Source of the DNA: a virus
Virus record (IMG/VR): IMGVR_UViG_3300042731_008138
Coordinates: 1-62,463 of that record
Strand: one strand, 5' to 3'
DNA length: 62,463 bases
In this document: positions 49,399 to 57,539 of the stretch, piece by piece
How the letters are laid out: the number at the start of each line of letters is the position of its first letter
Position numbering within the stretch: the stretch's first letter is position 1
Made by a program: the position numbers and the translations under genes
Notes under the pieces: generated by a model
Seen by the model: only the letters and a program-made list of their open reading frames with translations
Told to the model about the DNA's origin: nothing
Databases searched by the model: none

Positions 49399-50567
49399 AA
49401 TTGTTCTTCAAAGAATGATAAAACCGAATCATAATCATTTCTGATAATACTCATTCCCTCAAAATCTTTGAAGATGTCTTCTGGAGATTTTGCTGCTTTA
49501 ATTTTATTTCCAATAGCCTTGGCTATAGATTTTCCATCTTTAGAATTATCAACAGCAATTCCAATATATCGCTGAACATCAATCAAAGATCCATCAGGCT
49601 GCTTTTCTTCAAAAATATAAATAAGTGAATCTTTAACTTTCTTAATTATCGGGAAAGACATCTTTGTAGGAAATGCCTTCTCAAGCCAAGAAACAAATCT
49701 GTCTTTATTTTTTTCTACATGCTGAATATATTCCTGAATCAGTTCATCAGGATCTTTTTCATGCCCAAACCAATCAACAAGTCCGGAGATCCAGATATTT
49801 GATTTCATTTTGCCATGTCCTATCCTGGCTGACCCTCCAATAATTCCATCAGATTTCTGCCAACGCTGAATGCAAAACAAAGTTGCCCCTATCTCAAGTG
49901 GAGATACATTATATAGGATAAGATCATGATAAAATAAAGTCCCAGGAACTATTGATTCCCCAGCATAAATCATCAGATTACTTTCTTCCTTTTTTTGAAG
50001 GTCCTTTATCATGGATACAGAATCCTTCATTCTTCCGGCATCCCCTCTTGTATATTGATATTTGCTTATGAAATGCTGCGCTGGAAGAAGGGACTGAACA
50101 GGAATTTCATAATCTTCAGGTATCAATTTTGGAAGAAGTTTCTGATTTTCCAGACAAATAAGAATTCCGCGGGAAACAAATAAAGATCCCCCCACAACCT
50201 GATTTTTCAAACTCCCGCCAAGAAGTCTGAATAATGGAGAGACCTCCTGCAATTCCGCAATCAAAGGAATATTATCAGTAGTACTGGATTCAGAAAGACT
50301 GCCGCCTGTAAACATATAATTAGCCTGATCAATAGATAATTTTCCTCTTAACTCACAGACATCAACAAGATGAAGGGCTCCTGGCTCCCTAATGATTTTA
50401 TGCCGGAGAGCATTTCCAGACAAGACTGGAATATCAACAACATTTCCTTCATGAAGAACTTTTTCTCTATTCAGAATAGATTCATTACCGGAGACGCCCA
50501 TCATATGAGTAATAGGAGAAACAGCCTCAGAAAGAAAATGGATTTTGCAAGTTCCTATTTGTTTCAT
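49395..50567 (-). CDS. csf2: Type IV CRISPR Cas7-like backbone Csf2
   Basis: 390 residues from ATG 50567 (AAAGGGGG six bases upstream; ATGA overlap with the cas11 stop). Diagnostic block: ISPLTH-like VSPITHMMGVSGNESILNRE, VVDIPVLSGNALRHKIIREPG, then SIDQANYMFTGG and FRLLGGSL. GGSARIGHGKMKS is the Gly-rich loop. Csf2 forms the filament on guide RNA. Confidence 0.88.
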   Translation of the reverse strand: MKQIGTCKIHFLSEAVSPITHMMGVSGNESILNREKVLHEGNVVDIPVLSGNALRHKIIREPGALHLVDVCELRGKLSIDQANYMFTGGSLSESSTTDNIPLIAELQEVSPLFRLLGGSLKNQVVGGSLFVSRGILICLENQKLLPKLIPEDYEIPVQSLLPAQHFISKYQYTRGDAGRMKDSVSMIKDLQKKEESNLMIYAGESIVPGTLFYHDLILYNVSPLEIGATLFCIQRWQKSDGIIGGSARIGHGKMKSNIWISGLVDWFGHEKDPDELIQEYIQHVEKNKDRFVSWLEKAFPTKMSFPIIKKVKDSLIYIFEEKQPDGSLIDVQRYIGIAVDNSKDGKSIAKAIGNKIKAAKSPEDIFKDFEGMSIIRNDYDSVLSFFEEQL

Positions 50568-50998
50568 TTTGAACCCCCTTTCTTTTTCTGATTCCAAATC
50601 TGCCGGGCATAGACCAAAATAATATTATACTTTTTCTCAATAATATGAAGAAAAAGATCCTGCCATTCCCTCGGCTTTGTATTCATAGATTCAAGAAAAG
50701 CAAGAAGACTTTCCTTTGAGGCCACGGCCCCAGGATCTGCTTTGATGAATTCCAGAACAAGATTTATGAATTCTTCATAATCCCCTCCACACTTCTTGAC
50801 AGCGGAAATAAGACCATTCCCTATCCGTTCCCATAAGGTCTTCCGGTCAAAATCATCAGAGAACAATTCCGGTAAGATTGAACACATCTTTATGGCCTCG
50901 TCTCTTACCACCCTTTCTTCCATCTCCGGAAGTTTTCTCGAGGGGTCTATCAATCCCACTAACTTCTGTCTGAATTCTTGTGCTGACAATTGATTCAT
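50564..50998 (-). CDS. cas11: Candidate small subunit (Cas11) of the type IV-B complex
   Basis: 144 residues from ATG 50998 (AGGAAGAG upstream); the frame extends to 51106. All helical (FRQKLVGLIDPSRKL, VVRDEAIKMCSIL, EFINLVLEFIKADPG), size and position between csf1 and csf2 fit the IV-B small subunit. Sequence family not otherwise recognised. It overlaps the csf1 end by 143 bp, which is unusually long. Confidence 0.65.
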   Translation of the reverse strand: MNQLSAQEFRQKLVGLIDPSRKLPEMEERVVRDEAIKMCSILPELFSDDFDRKTLWERIGNGLISAVKKCGGDYEEFINLVLEFIKADPGAVASKESLLAFLESMNTKPREWQDLFLHIIEKKYNIILVYARQIWNQKKKGGSK

Positions 50999-51692
50999 TT
51001 CTACACTCTTCCTTTCCGGGGCATATCCATGCCGCCAGTTCTCCCAATGGGGAGGAAAATATATTACACCACTCTTCAAGTGGAGATTCACTACCATAAA
51101 ATTCAACTGTGTTTTTCCAGTTGATAAATTGATCAGGATTTGTCAGGGACTTTTTCCCAATAGCCGCAGAGGCAATGAGGGCACAATCCAGAATGCGTCG
51201 AAGTTGGACCCTATCAACAATGATTTCTTTTTCTTCAAGCAAAACTGAATACATATCCCGATCATAATTAACCGGTGCCCTGAAAATAAGATGTTTCTGT
51301 CCACTGTCTGCAAGAATAATAGAGAATGGAGGTTTCGGGGGATCAAAAAGAATTGTCCGACAAAAATCAAGATGCCGTTTTGTAAAAGCTTTTTTCCAAT
51401 CGAGAGTGAGAATCCATGAATAACAACGTGGTGCTCCCCCACGTCCTTCTTTCACGGTTCCGTCAATCTGTTCTGTTTTTCCAAGTCCAGCAAAAGAAGA
51501 AATACAGCATCCACAAACAAAATTACTTCCCGGATTCTTCACAATATCCCGATTTGTAAAAGTCTCTTTTACATAATCTTGTTTCAAATAATGATTTCCG
51601 CATGGCAATCCACAGTAATAACATTTATTCTGACCATGATAATAATTTGATGAATCAAAAAGATAAGAAGCAGTTATCATTTTCTTTTTCAT
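50856..51692 (-). CDS. csf1: Type IV CRISPR large-subunit-like protein Csf1
   Basis: 278 residues. Zinc-finger Cys at 24, 27 (CYYCG) and 60, 62, 63 (CGCC) with FTNRDIVKNPGSNFVC between them are the Csf1 hallmark. Further LTLDWKKAFTKRHLDF and RAPVNYDRDMYSVLLEEKEI. Reduced Cas8-like protein. The basic C-terminal ~50 residues (SGDGRKGGKRRGHK) come from the region overlapping cas11. Confidence 0.8.
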   Translation of the reverse strand: MKKKMITASYLFDSSNYYHGQNKCYYCGLPCGNHYLKQDYVKETFTNRDIVKNPGSNFVCGCCISSFAGLGKTEQIDGTVKEGRGGAPRCYSWILTLDWKKAFTKRHLDFCRTILFDPPKPPFSIILADSGQKHLIFRAPVNYDRDMYSVLLEEKEIIVDRVQLRRILDCALIASAAIGKKSLTNPDQFINWKNTVEFYGSESPLEEWCNIFSSPLGELAAWICPGKEECRNESIVSTRIQTEVSGIDRPLEKTSGDGRKGGKRRGHKDVFNLTGIVL

Positions 51693-51853
51693 CTATTGCC
51701 TACCCATTCATCACTTCCGCACAAAGGACAGCAGCCTTCCTTCTGATCTTCTGGGCTGTACCACACATAGCAATGTCCACACTGTACAGGAACATTGAAT
51801 ATTTCAAATGCCTCTTCCATATCATTGGTCCAGTCTTTCTTTTCCTCTGCCAT
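51689..51853 (-). CDS. Zinc-ribbon protein leading the cas operon, 54 residues
   Basis: ATG 51853 follows AGGAGG of the promoter leader. Sequence MAEEKKDWTNDMEEAFEIFN, then QCGHCYVWY and GCCPLCGSDEW, a rubredoxin-like ribbon with CxxC and CxxC. Stop overlaps the csf1 start (ATGA). First gene of the transcript, so either part of the Cas module or a phage gene into which the cassette was fused. Confidence 0.75.
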   Translation of the reverse strand: MAEEKKDWTNDMEEAFEIFNVPVQCGHCYVWYSPEDQKEGCCPLCGSDEWVGNR

Positions 51854-51860
51854 AAGATCC

Positions 51861-51894
51861 TCCTATTTTATTATAGGCAAAATCTGCTTACTTT
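51861..51894 (-). promoter_or_regulatory. CCTATAATAA-type phage promoter, site 2 (cas operon)
   Basis: Minus strand AAAGTAAGCAGATTTTGCC then TATAATAAAATAGGAGG; TATAAT is the complement of 51870-51875. Same as site 1 with two or three changes. It places the cas genes and, with no terminator visible, the clamp and polymerase under phage control. Confidence 0.7.
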
Positions 51895-51907
51895 TTGTAT
51901 CTTTCAT

Positions 51908-52693
51908 TCAATCAATCTCCTTTATTCTGATCTTTTCTCCGATAAGATTTCCGTCTGGGCCAATCTTGTTCAGTCGGCCAACAGTCTCATCAGTCAGAAA
52001 GAAATGCGTGTTCCCATTCTTGCAGAACTTCACCTTGAAATATGAACAGTCTGCCTCATTCGCATGGTTGATTTTTGCAAGAGTTTTCAGTGTCTTATCT
52101 GGAACAGACTTACCATCTAGGATATAACAAACCTTTTCTAGATCATCGGTTATCGTCGGCCCACCGGACCAATAGTTATACATCATGAGATAATCATATG
52201 TCTGAAGGATAAAAAACTTGTCTACACCGTTGTTGTTCCGCTTCTTTTCCCTTGAAGCAAACCCTGAACCGGTTTCATAAGATCCGGTTATCAGTTTTTC
52301 ATAGACACGCTTGCACATCAGCCGGATATTTTCATAAATCATAGACTTCAAACTGGTAAGCCATGCTTCCGCGTTTTCCGGCGTGAAGTCCGGTGTTTTC
52401 AGCTCCTCAATCTCTTTCATCATCTTGGCATACTCGGAGCAAAGCATGTACTTTTCCAAAAAGTAGAGTTTGACAAGATAGCGCCAGAGATACTGGTCAA
52501 TGTATTTTTCTGTTCTGGCCTGATGATAGTTGTGGAACTCCCAGCGGATGTTGTAGGGCCTATATCCGTTGACATCTTTAAGGTTATCAGATATTTGCTG
52601 ATCAAGATCAACAAACTCTTCCATCTGCCGCAAGAATTTCAACTTAATCCGGAAGAGGTCTTCTGCTGTAAGTCGCCTTGTAATTTCATTCAT
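51908..52693 (-). CDS. DUF4942-like protein
   Basis: 261 residues from ATG 52693 (GGAGG eight bases upstream). The C-terminal part (YILDGKSVPDKTLKTLAKI, YFKVKFCKNGNTHFFLTDETV) is the DUF4942 pattern, a family found near methyltransferase or plasmid/phage DNA genes, function unknown. N-terminal region is helical. Confidence 0.7.
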   Translation of the reverse strand: MNEITRRLTAEDLFRIKLKFLRQMEEFVDLDQQISDNLKDVNGYRPYNIRWEFHNYHQARTEKYIDQYLWRYLVKLYFLEKYMLCSEYAKMMKEIEELKTPDFTPENAEAWLTSLKSMIYENIRLMCKRVYEKLITGSYETGSGFASREKKRNNNGVDKFFILQTYDYLMMYNYWSGGPTITDDLEKVCYILDGKSVPDKTLKTLAKINHANEADCSYFKVKFCKNGNTHFFLTDETVGRLNKIGPDGNLIGEKIRIKEID

Positions 52694-52733
52694 AAACAAA
52701 TCCTCCTTCTTTTTGATGAACCATGCTTATCAA

Positions 52734-54116
52734 TTATATAACCTCACTACGTTTCCTACTGTCCAGATATTCCCGCCCAATATCCCTGCAGTGAAGGACG
52801 GCAACCTGGTCCAGGAACACCTGACCCTCTCTTTCCAAAACCTTATTCCATCTGATGATTCCTCTTTCCCGCTCCTCCGGTTCCTGATTAAGGGCTATCA
52901 TTTTGGTGACGTGACCTCCCTTTCTGTAATCTTCAGCCACGTGGGTCAGGTTCACATCTCCTTTATTCCCTGCCCGGTTTACCTGTGAAGCGGTAATGAC
53001 GGCACAATTCAATTCCTGAGCCAGTCCTCTCAATTTCTGCCATAGATCGTTCAGCTGATTTCTGAGCTCCCCTTTGATGTCAAACCTCATGATGTCAGCA
53101 TAGTCTATAACAATCATGTCCGGAACGATCCCCTCATAATACATACAATTATCTATGATGTTTCTAATATCTGTCAAAGAGGTACTGGAAGCTGGCAATG
53201 CAAAGATTCGAACTCCGCCGGTAACTTGTTGTCTATATTTTTTTTGAATATTGGCTATATTTCCCATTTCGGTGTCCACGCCATCCCGGGTTTCCGTCCT
53301 CATTTTCACTTCCCACTTTCCTTCCTCAGCAACCTCTGAAAAATAAGGGATTGACACCTGGGAGGTAGTCAAAGGTTTGCCCCGGAAGGCTTGCCATGCC
53401 CGGCGGAGTATTCTATTTTGAGTCATCTCCAGGGAGAAAAAGAAAGAATGATATCCCATCAGGGCAGCATGATGAGAAGTGTAAAACAGGCTGTATGATT
53501 TTCCCATTTTTGGACGGGCCAGGAATGATACAAAGTCTCCTCTGACAATTGGGCCCACATGGGATCCCAGGACCCCAGGATATGTGAATAATATTTCATC
53601 TTTATCTCCAAAGGCCTGAACAATGGGGGCAGTATCCCTAAGAATATCAACCCCGGAACCTTTGTTGGATCCAATCCGTTTGAAAGATGATATGAGATGC
53701 TCCCCGTTTTCCACGTCCCGGGAATCAATGGCTGTTTGAAGTTGTTCTTTAATCTGTACCAGTTTTCTGATCCGGAAATATTCTGAAGCAGAGCTTACTG
53801 CATACTGAACATTGTGGAGCTCCACAGAATCATCACTCAACTTTTTGAGAAACTCAGCGATGAGCTCTGTATCATCTTCATTGGGCACCTGATTTTTCTT
53901 TCTGGTGTACAGATCCTCAATGTTTTTCCCGGGGGCCTCCTCTATCTGATCAAAATATTCCCACACCCAAGAGGCCAACAGCCGGACATAAGGAGACTCA
54001 AACAACACAGGATCTGCTGTCCCCTTCATCTGTCTCAGAAACTCTGTTGAGGTGATTAAATATGACATGATCTTTCTTTCTTCGGACAAGTCAATCCGGT
54101 TTCTAGTATAGCTCAC
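52734..54116 (-). CDS. DnaB-like replicative helicase
   Basis: 460 residues. Walker A ARPKMGKSYSLFY at ~195-207, FFSLEMTQNRILRRAWQAF, Walker B MIVIDYADIMRF, and CAVITASQVNRAG, VAEDYRKGGHVTKMIAL are DnaB C-domain motifs. N-terminal ~120 residues helical. GTG 54116 overlaps the upstream stop; ATG 54068 possible. Unwinds DNA for the primase encoded at 679. Confidence 0.85.
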   Translation of the reverse strand: MSYTRNRIDLSEERKIMSYLITSTEFLRQMKGTADPVLFESPYVRLLASWVWEYFDQIEEAPGKNIEDLYTRKKNQVPNEDDTELIAEFLKKLSDDSVELHNVQYAVSSASEYFRIRKLVQIKEQLQTAIDSRDVENGEHLISSFKRIGSNKGSGVDILRDTAPIVQAFGDKDEILFTYPGVLGSHVGPIVRGDFVSFLARPKMGKSYSLFYTSHHAALMGYHSFFFSLEMTQNRILRRAWQAFRGKPLTTSQVSIPYFSEVAEEGKWEVKMRTETRDGVDTEMGNIANIQKKYRQQVTGGVRIFALPASSTSLTDIRNIIDNCMYYEGIVPDMIVIDYADIMRFDIKGELRNQLNDLWQKLRGLAQELNCAVITASQVNRAGNKGDVNLTHVAEDYRKGGHVTKMIALNQEPEERERGIIRWNKVLEREGQVFLDQVAVLHCRDIGREYLDSRKRSEVI

Positions 54117-55684
54117 GCAGCCTCTCTATAATATTTCAATAGTTCTTTCACGCCTTCAATCCGATCCACCATATCCTCTCCAAATAGATCATTGAGAATC
54201 CCTGCTTTCTGATGGAGCAGGTTAATATAATCTTCATCGATCGTTCCCACTCCAGTTAGATAATACACATTCACTGAATCTCTTTGTCCATCACGATGCA
54301 ATCTATCTTCTGCCTGAACCATGTCAATCGGAGTGAAAGCAAATTCGATGAAAGCGCAAGTGCTGCAAACTTCCTGAATCCCATCTGTGCCTGTTCCCAA
54401 TGATTGTATATTCCCAAATAAGATTTTGCTTTCCGGGTCTTCTATGAATCTCTGTTTAATCTCATCTTTCTTTTCAGCAGACACTGAGCCATCAATAAAC
54501 AAGGCTTCTTTACCAAATTGTTCTTCTAGGTAGCGCCTCACCGCCCGATGATAATAATACACAACCAGTTTCTCACCTTCAGCTACGAACTCCCGAATCC
54601 AATTTACTGCCGCTTCTTTTTTCAAATCAAATGCCGTCCGGGAAAGGGACCTTAATGCCTCATCAGTTTCCTTCCTGGTTGCCAGAATATCACTGAGGTA
54701 ATTCTGTTTCTCCATTTCATAGGCTTCAGAATCAGTCAGATCAATAGGAATCATGTCCCGTATTTTCGGAGGCAAATCCGGCAGGACTTCATTCTTTGTC
54801 CGACGGATATATAGATCCCTGATTTTTGCCTGCAATTCCTCTCCATGAGTCAATCCATTATATGTCCATCCAAATCCATTATGACGGGGATCACAGTACC
54901 GTTGTCGGTACGCATAGAAATTGGGGAATCGGGCGGGACTGGTCAAATGCAGCGACGGAAAAAATTGTAAAGGCCGGGATCGGATAGGGGTTCCGGAAAG
55001 ACCTATCCAATCCGCTCTGGTTTTGTTGACCAAGGAAATTGCTGCCTTTGTTCTCTTTGCTTTCCAATTTCCCATCATCTGAACCTCATCCCCGATGACT
55101 ACAGCTGGGTTTATATCTCTCAAAACACGCTCCCAATAAGTCAGGATTTCCCAGTTAACGATGATGAGGGGGATTTCCTCCGGAATAGAATAGGGGGTCC
55201 GGCCGCTGAGAATTATAGATTCTTCCCCGGGCAGCCATTCTTCCGCTTTTCGGACCCATTGTTTTTTCAAGGAACTTTTGACTACAATGACTGCAGGTCT
55301 TTTTTCCGGATTGATACGAAGGTACGCTAAGGATTCTATGGTCTTTCCCACTCCCTGATCATCCAATATTAATCCACGGCCCCTTCTATAAGTCAGGAAC
55401 TTTTGAGCCTCTACCTGATATGGTCGGAGTCCCGGAACCTCTGATACCTGAATATTTTCCCATAGGGCTGAATCTTTTTCTGTCGTGGAAGCTATAATGG
55501 GAAGTTGAAATCCTAAATTAGTGAGGGCCTGTGAGTGAACTTCTGTGATGGGGGTTTCCCAAATTTTCCGATCTGGCAGGTATACCCGATTTGGAAGGGC
55601 CTTAATCCCGTTCAGTGTCTCCCTGAAATCAGGCCCCGAGAATTTCACCTGATATTTGTTGTCCACAATCGTACAGGATTTCAT
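54113..55684 (-). CDS. SNF2-family helicase
   Basis: 523 residues. Motif I DDQGVGKTIESLA, motif II GDEVQMM (DEAH-equivalent), motif III GLSGTPI, C-terminal FGNIQSLGTGTDG and AEDRLHRDGQRDSV. The N-terminal ~85 residues resemble a HARP-like substrate domain (WETPITEVH). Similar to phage SMARCAL1-like helicases that remodel forks or annealed DNA. ATG 55684 overlaps the leader ORF (TGATG). Confidence 0.85.
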   Translation of the reverse strand: MKSCTIVDNKYQVKFSGPDFRETLNGIKALPNRVYLPDRKIWETPITEVHSQALTNLGFQLPIIASTTEKDSALWENIQVSEVPGLRPYQVEAQKFLTYRRGRGLILDDQGVGKTIESLAYLRINPEKRPAVIVVKSSLKKQWVRKAEEWLPGEESIILSGRTPYSIPEEIPLIIVNWEILTYWERVLRDINPAVVIGDEVQMMGNWKAKRTKAAISLVNKTRADWIGLSGTPIRSRPLQFFPSLHLTSPARFPNFYAYRQRYCDPRHNGFGWTYNGLTHGEELQAKIRDLYIRRTKNEVLPDLPPKIRDMIPIDLTDSEAYEMEKQNYLSDILATRKETDEALRSLSRTAFDLKKEAAVNWIREFVAEGEKLVVYYYHRAVRRYLEEQFGKEALFIDGSVSAEKKDEIKQRFIEDPESKILFGNIQSLGTGTDGIQEVCSTCAFIEFAFTPIDMVQAEDRLHRDGQRDSVNVYYLTGVGTIDEDYINLLHQKAGILNDLFGEDMVDRIEGVKELLKYYREAA

Positions 55685-55939
55685 CACATCTCCCTTTTCT
55701 CTAACACCGGTTTATATTCCCAGTTATCTGGAAAATCCCTAATTTTTAAATCCTTATATAGTATAGAATTATAAGATTCTGAAAATTGTCTCAATAATAA
55801 AATCTTCAATTTTTCATAACTCCTTACTATATATAAAATTAGAAGGTCGCTAGAATCAATTATTTGAAATCGCTTAGGCTATCTTACAGTATAGTTTATT
55901 CTAGGCACTTAAAACAACCTTCATTGGATAATTCCTTAT
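55681..55939 (-). repeat. 259-bp duplicated leader/promoter, copy B
   Basis: Direct repeat of 37791-38049, differing only in 55768-55800. Same promoter candidate (TTGTTT-18-TATACT). Precedes the SNF2-DnaB operon as copy A precedes the Rad50-Mre11 operon, so both operons should be co-regulated. Confidence 0.85.
55684..55809 (-). CDS. Small ORF in duplicated leader, copy B (41 residues)
   Basis: Same frame as 37794-37919: TTG 55809 to TGA overlapping the next ATG. Product KILLLRQFSESYNSILYKDL then the same IRDFPDNWEYKPVLEKREM. Compared with copy A, 11 codons of the first part contain 8 amino-acid changes and 3 silent ones, with no indel. Confidence 0.45.
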   Translation of the reverse strand: MKILLLRQFSESYNSILYKDLKIRDFPDNWEYKPVLEKREM

Positions 55940-56024
55940 GGCTAAAGGAATTATAGGAAATACAAATATCCTCGTAATTCCCTATGTCATAAGGATTTAG
56001 GGTAAATATAATAAGATTTTTCAT
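55896..56024 (-). CDS. Possible 42-residue protein ending in the repeat
   Basis: ATG 56024 with AAAGG upstream; MKNLIIFTLNPYDIGNYEDI to HKELSNEGCFKCLE. The last ~13 codons lie inside repeat B; in copy A the same frame has no ATG. Could be the remnant of the gene from which the repeat was copied. Confidence 0.35.
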   Translation of the reverse strand: MKNLIIFTLNPYDIGNYEDICISYNSFSHKELSNEGCFKCLE

Positions 56025-56036
56025 CTTACGTACCTT

Positions 56037-56279
56037 TCACAAATTGAATGGGTTCTTTCTTTTTTCTTTTTTTTGTTTCTCTTTCTCCTTGAATATTTCT
56101 ACATCTCTCATATCAGCATTTGAAAATACATATTTTCTATGCTTTTCACATAAATATAGAGTATCCTTTCCTCCTGTATATTTTCTCATGTGTTCCGGAA
56201 TGGAATATCTAATTCCTTCCTCTCCACAGAGCATAAAATCACACATTCCCAAAACCTCAATCCTCTTATTTGGTCCCAT
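56037..56279 (-). CDS. Hypothetical Cys-containing protein, 80 residues
   Basis: ATG 56279 with GGAGG at seven bases; longer in-frame start at 56324 rejected for lack of RBS. Cys/His set MCDFMLCGEEG, LYLCEKHRKYV suggests zinc binding, then a Lys/Glu tail. Overlaps the upstream gene by 14 bp. Confidence 0.65.
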   Translation of the reverse strand: MGPNKRIEVLGMCDFMLCGEEGIRYSIPEHMRKYTGGKDTLYLCEKHRKYVFSNADMRDVEIFKEKEKQKKEKRKNPFNL

Positions 56280-57507
56280 TTCTCTTCCTCCTTTTTGGCT
56301 TTGACCCATTGATGAAGAATGCAAAGAAAAAACTCAGGGGAGCCATGACATCATAGAATATTGCCGGGAAAGCAAAGGACCAGAATTGTATTGGTTCTGT
56401 TCGGTCGATCCCCCGGAAAGATGAAGCAATCCAGACATACAGATCAGGAGGCAAGTTTCTCTGCCCGCTCCCTGAAAAGTCCGCATTCGGGTTTTCAAAT
56501 AATAACTCATCTACCCGCTGTTGGATTTCTTTTTCCTGTCCTCTCAATTCTTCCAGGGATTCTGCGGCTTTTCTCCTGCCGTAGTTTGTGGTCCAATATA
56601 CGCTTTCGTATTCTTCTGATGTGGCAAAATCCTTCGGTGATAAAGACGCCAACTGCTGTGCAAATGAATTCAATTCCATCTCTACACGTTCCATTTCTTC
56701 TCTTATTCTCTCCAAATCCGCTGAATACCGATCGTAGACCCATAATATATTTTCCTCCTGACGGGTGCTATTGGCCTGAGAATCGATTTTATCACAAAAA
56801 AAGGTATATTGCCCCGCGACAGTGCTAAACATCGAAAATAACACCACTACAAGGGAGCATGTGGCAAAAACAAATCCCACCAGAGGGTACCGGTATCGAA
56901 AGAGCAACAAAACCGCATCAATTCCAGCAACTGAGAAAAAGACCATGCTCCCGGATGCTATAGAAGCATATATAGGTTGGTATAGCCCCTCAAACCAGAT
57001 TTTGGTGTGATAAAAACTCAGGTAAGCCGCTCCGGCCCCCACAAATGTAAATACTATTTTCAATATCAGCAATGATAAAGGGATTCGATGGAAGAAGTTG
57101 CCGGCTGATTTCACCTGTTCCTTCACCGTTTTCGGGAGAGATTCCATAGAGGGATTGGCAGGGGCCACATAATTTGGGCTCATATGATATCTGGAAATAT
57201 TCTTTTTCAGAAATCCTTCAGCTGTTAATTCCCGTAGGACCAACCCAACTTGATAAGTTGTGATCCCAGTCTTTTCTTTCAGCCAATTGATGGTGGGCAT
57301 TTTCCTGTAATGACTATAATATTTCCGGATCAGGCGGCGGATTTCTTCCTTGATATTCACTTCGGGCTTGATTTCTTCTGGCTGGTGGAGCATTCCAACA
57401 GATTCTACATTTATCGAATCTGGAGAAATTGATAGGGCTTTCTGATCCTCTTTTGGATTGATTTGCAATCCTTCTGTACTAATAACTCCTGACTGATGTT
57501 TATTCAT
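56266..57507 (-). CDS. Membrane protein with N-terminal winged helix
   Basis: 413 residues from ATG 57507 (AGGAG). Residues ~45-105 form a winged-helix domain (EEIRRLIRKYYSHYRKMPTI, TGITTYQVGLVLRELTAEGFL). Then membrane segments at ~135-160, 170-195, 200-225 and ~385-405, with a ~150-residue coiled-coil loop between the third and fourth (LERIREEMERVEMELN) and a basic tail KPKRRKRNG. I know no named family. Could hold phage DNA or the replisome at the membrane. Confidence 0.7.
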   Translation of the reverse strand: MNKHQSGVISTEGLQINPKEDQKALSISPDSINVESVGMLHQPEEIKPEVNIKEEIRRLIRKYYSHYRKMPTINWLKEKTGITTYQVGLVLRELTAEGFLKKNISRYHMSPNYVAPANPSMESLPKTVKEQVKSAGNFFHRIPLSLLILKIVFTFVGAGAAYLSFYHTKIWFEGLYQPIYASIASGSMVFFSVAGIDAVLLLFRYRYPLVGFVFATCSLVVVLFSMFSTVAGQYTFFCDKIDSQANSTRQEENILWVYDRYSADLERIREEMERVEMELNSFAQQLASLSPKDFATSEEYESVYWTTNYGRRKAAESLEELRGQEKEIQQRVDELLFENPNADFSGSGQRNLPPDLYVWIASSFRGIDRTEPIQFWSFAFPAIFYDVMAPLSFFFAFFINGSKPKRRKRNGTK

Positions 57508-57539
57508 TCTCTCACTCCTTTGGTCCCAATCATCTTCTA

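Noticed and set aside
54113-55684. SNF2 helicase as a type IV-A DinG
   Set aside because: Motifs are SNF2 (GLSGTP, RLHRDGQ), without the DinG iron-sulfur region, and it belongs to another operon.
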